The notes beneath the pieces are model-generated. The model worked only from the letters and a program-made list of their open reading frames with translations. It was not told the origin of the DNA and did not search any database. A program made the translations under genes and the position numbers. Shown piece by piece: positions 36,730-37,947 of a stretch of 37,947 nucleotides of DNA. Every line of letters starts with the position of its first letter. Within the stretch, counting starts at the first letter, position 1. Source of the stretch: Kiloniellales bacterium (GTDB lineage: Bacteria > Pseudomonadota > Alphaproteobacteria > Kiloniellales > JAKSBE01); the NCBI GenBank assembly GCA_022361275.1, contig JAKSBE010000185.1, positions 1-37,947 of the forward strand. The letters run 5' to 3'.

Positions 36730-37500
36730 TCGGCCCCTCCTGCCACGGCGTCACAATTCCCGGTCTGCTGGCCTCCGCCGCACTCGGCTTCGTGCTGACG
36801 GCCGGGGGCGCGGCGGCCGAGACCGCCGCGGATTTCGCACCGCTACCCGAGCCGACGGAGGCCGACGCCGTCCGCGCCGCCTTGGGCGAGAAGCTGTTCT
36901 TCGACGTGCGGCTCTCTGGCGATACCGCCAATTCCTGCGCCACCTGCCATGATCCCGCCCGGGGTTGGGGGGACGGCCAGGCGCTCTCCGACGGCTATAC
37001 GAGCATCTCCTATTTCAGGAACGCCCCCGGGCTGTTCAACGTCGGACAGCGCAGGCTGCTGACCTGGGACGGCCGCCTCGACGGGGCGGACCTCGGCACG
37101 CTGGTGCGCGACATGATCACCGAAGCGCACACCATGAACATGGATTCGCGGCTTGCGCAGGAACGCCTGAAGCAGGTTCCCGAATACGCCGCCCTGTTCG
37201 AGGAGGGCTTCGGCGGCGATCCCTACGGCGGCAAGATCTACGGCGCCGTCGCTTTGGGACGTCGGCCAGACCGCGCCCTACATGCGGTCCGGCGCCTTTG
37301 CGACCCTGGCGGAGGTCGTCGACTTCTACGATGCGGGCGGGGGCTCCGGAAACACGGTCCTCGAACCCCTCGCGCTCACCGACGAGGAGAAAGCCGACCT
37401 CGTTGCCTTCCTCGAAGCGCTCTCGATGGACGCGCCGCTGACGATGGAGGCGCCCGAGCTTCCCGAAACGGCCACAAACGGCCACCTGGGCGGAGTTCCC
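36729..37500 (+). pseudogene. Disrupted MauG/diheme cytochrome c peroxidase-like gene (IdrP-like): internal deletion plus frameshift
   Basis: Frame of 36729: LGEKLFFDVRLSGDTANSCATCHDPARGWGDGQALSDGY... up to ~37253; then next frame from ~37252: LWDVGQTAPYMRSGAFATLAEVVDFYDAGGG...LALTDEEKADLVAFLEALS. Second CxxCH missing; no ATG/GTG/TTG before the signal-like peptide. Confidence 0.75.
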
Positions 37501-37503
37501 GGA

Positions 37504-37947
37504 ATGAACAAGATCGAGACCGCTGCGCGCTCGGCGCAGCCCAAACGCCCCTGCATGAACCGCCGCGACTTCCTCGTCCTCGGCGGCACGGCGGTCACCG
37601 TGCTCGCCACCTTCGGCGAGGGCGCCTTCGCGCAACAGCTCGTCACCAGCTCCTATACGCGCAAGGTGATCGGCAAGGTCTCCGAACTCGAGGACGCCGG
37701 CGTGGCGGTTCCCTTCACCTATCCCACCGACGACATCGAGAACCTCCTGGTCATGCTGGACGAGGAGGCCGGTGCCGGGGTCGGCGAGGACCGCAACATC
37801 GTCGCGTTCAACACCGTCTGCCCGCACATGGGCGGCTACATGGACGCGAGCCTGTTCCGACCGGATCACAGCGTGCTCGGTCCCTGTCCGCTGCATCTCT
37901 CGACCTTCGACCTGACGGTGCGCAACCCCAACCAGCCCCGCCACCTC
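37504..37947 (+). CDS. AioB/IdrB-type Rieske subunit, TAT signal (partial, runs off window)
   Basis: NRRDFLVLGGTAVTVLATFGEGAFA twin-arginine leader; Rieske ligands CPH...CPLH in VAFNTVCPHMGGYMDASLFRPDHSVLGPCPLHLSTFDL; open at the window edge. Start could be 37504 or the internal Met before NRRDFL. Confidence 0.8.
   Translation, partial: MNKIETAARSAQPKRPCMNRRDFLVLGGTAVTVLATFGEGAFAQQLVTSSYTRKVIGKVSELEDAGVAVPFTYPTDDIENLLVMLDEEAGAGVGEDRNIVAFNTVCPHMGGYMDASLFRPDHSVLGPCPLHLSTFDLTVRNPNQPRHL

Noticed and set aside
1-37947. CRISPR arrays, rRNA, tRNA, prophage
   Set aside because: No regularly spaced repeat-spacer pattern, no rRNA-like sequence, no recognisable tRNA cloverleaf or phage structural/integrase genes seen by reading; a tRNAscan/CRISPR tool run would be decisive.

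Overview
High-GC, alphaproteobacterium-like chromosomal window, densely packed with operons. In order: (1) a near-complete C-P lyase phosphonate locus, phnF(-) / phnGHIJKL-phnC-phnD-phnE-phnM (+), ending in a gene that fuses a PhnZ-family HD (mixed-valence diiron oxygenase-type) domain to PhnN. A strong Pho-box sits between phnF and phnG. (2) A group 3b-like NAD(P)-linked [NiFe] hydrogenase operon (beta, stand-alone cNMP-binding protein, gamma, delta, alpha, maturation protease) preceded by an FNR/FixK-like box. (3) A minus-strand trehalose/beta-glucose-1-P module: a beta-PGM::trehalose-6-P-phosphatase fusion, a GH65 phosphorylase-like enzyme and a 33-aa single-TM micro-ORF, linked by ATGA overlaps. 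(4) A ribose/fructose-type sugar ABC operon with a DTE-like epimerase and FrcK-like kinase, a divergent LacI regulator and an AGE-family epimerase. (5) A second (MalFGK-type) sugar ABC operon. (6) A divergent OmpR-type response regulator and hybrid histidine kinase. (7) At the right edge, a broken MauG/diheme-peroxidase gene followed by the start of an AioB/IdrB-type TAT-exported Rieske subunit, truncated by the window. All three solute-binding-protein genes are followed by a perfect GC-rich hairpin before the next transporter gene. No rRNA, tRNA, CRISPR array or transposase was recognised. All calls come from reading translations and DNA by eye; no database search was run.
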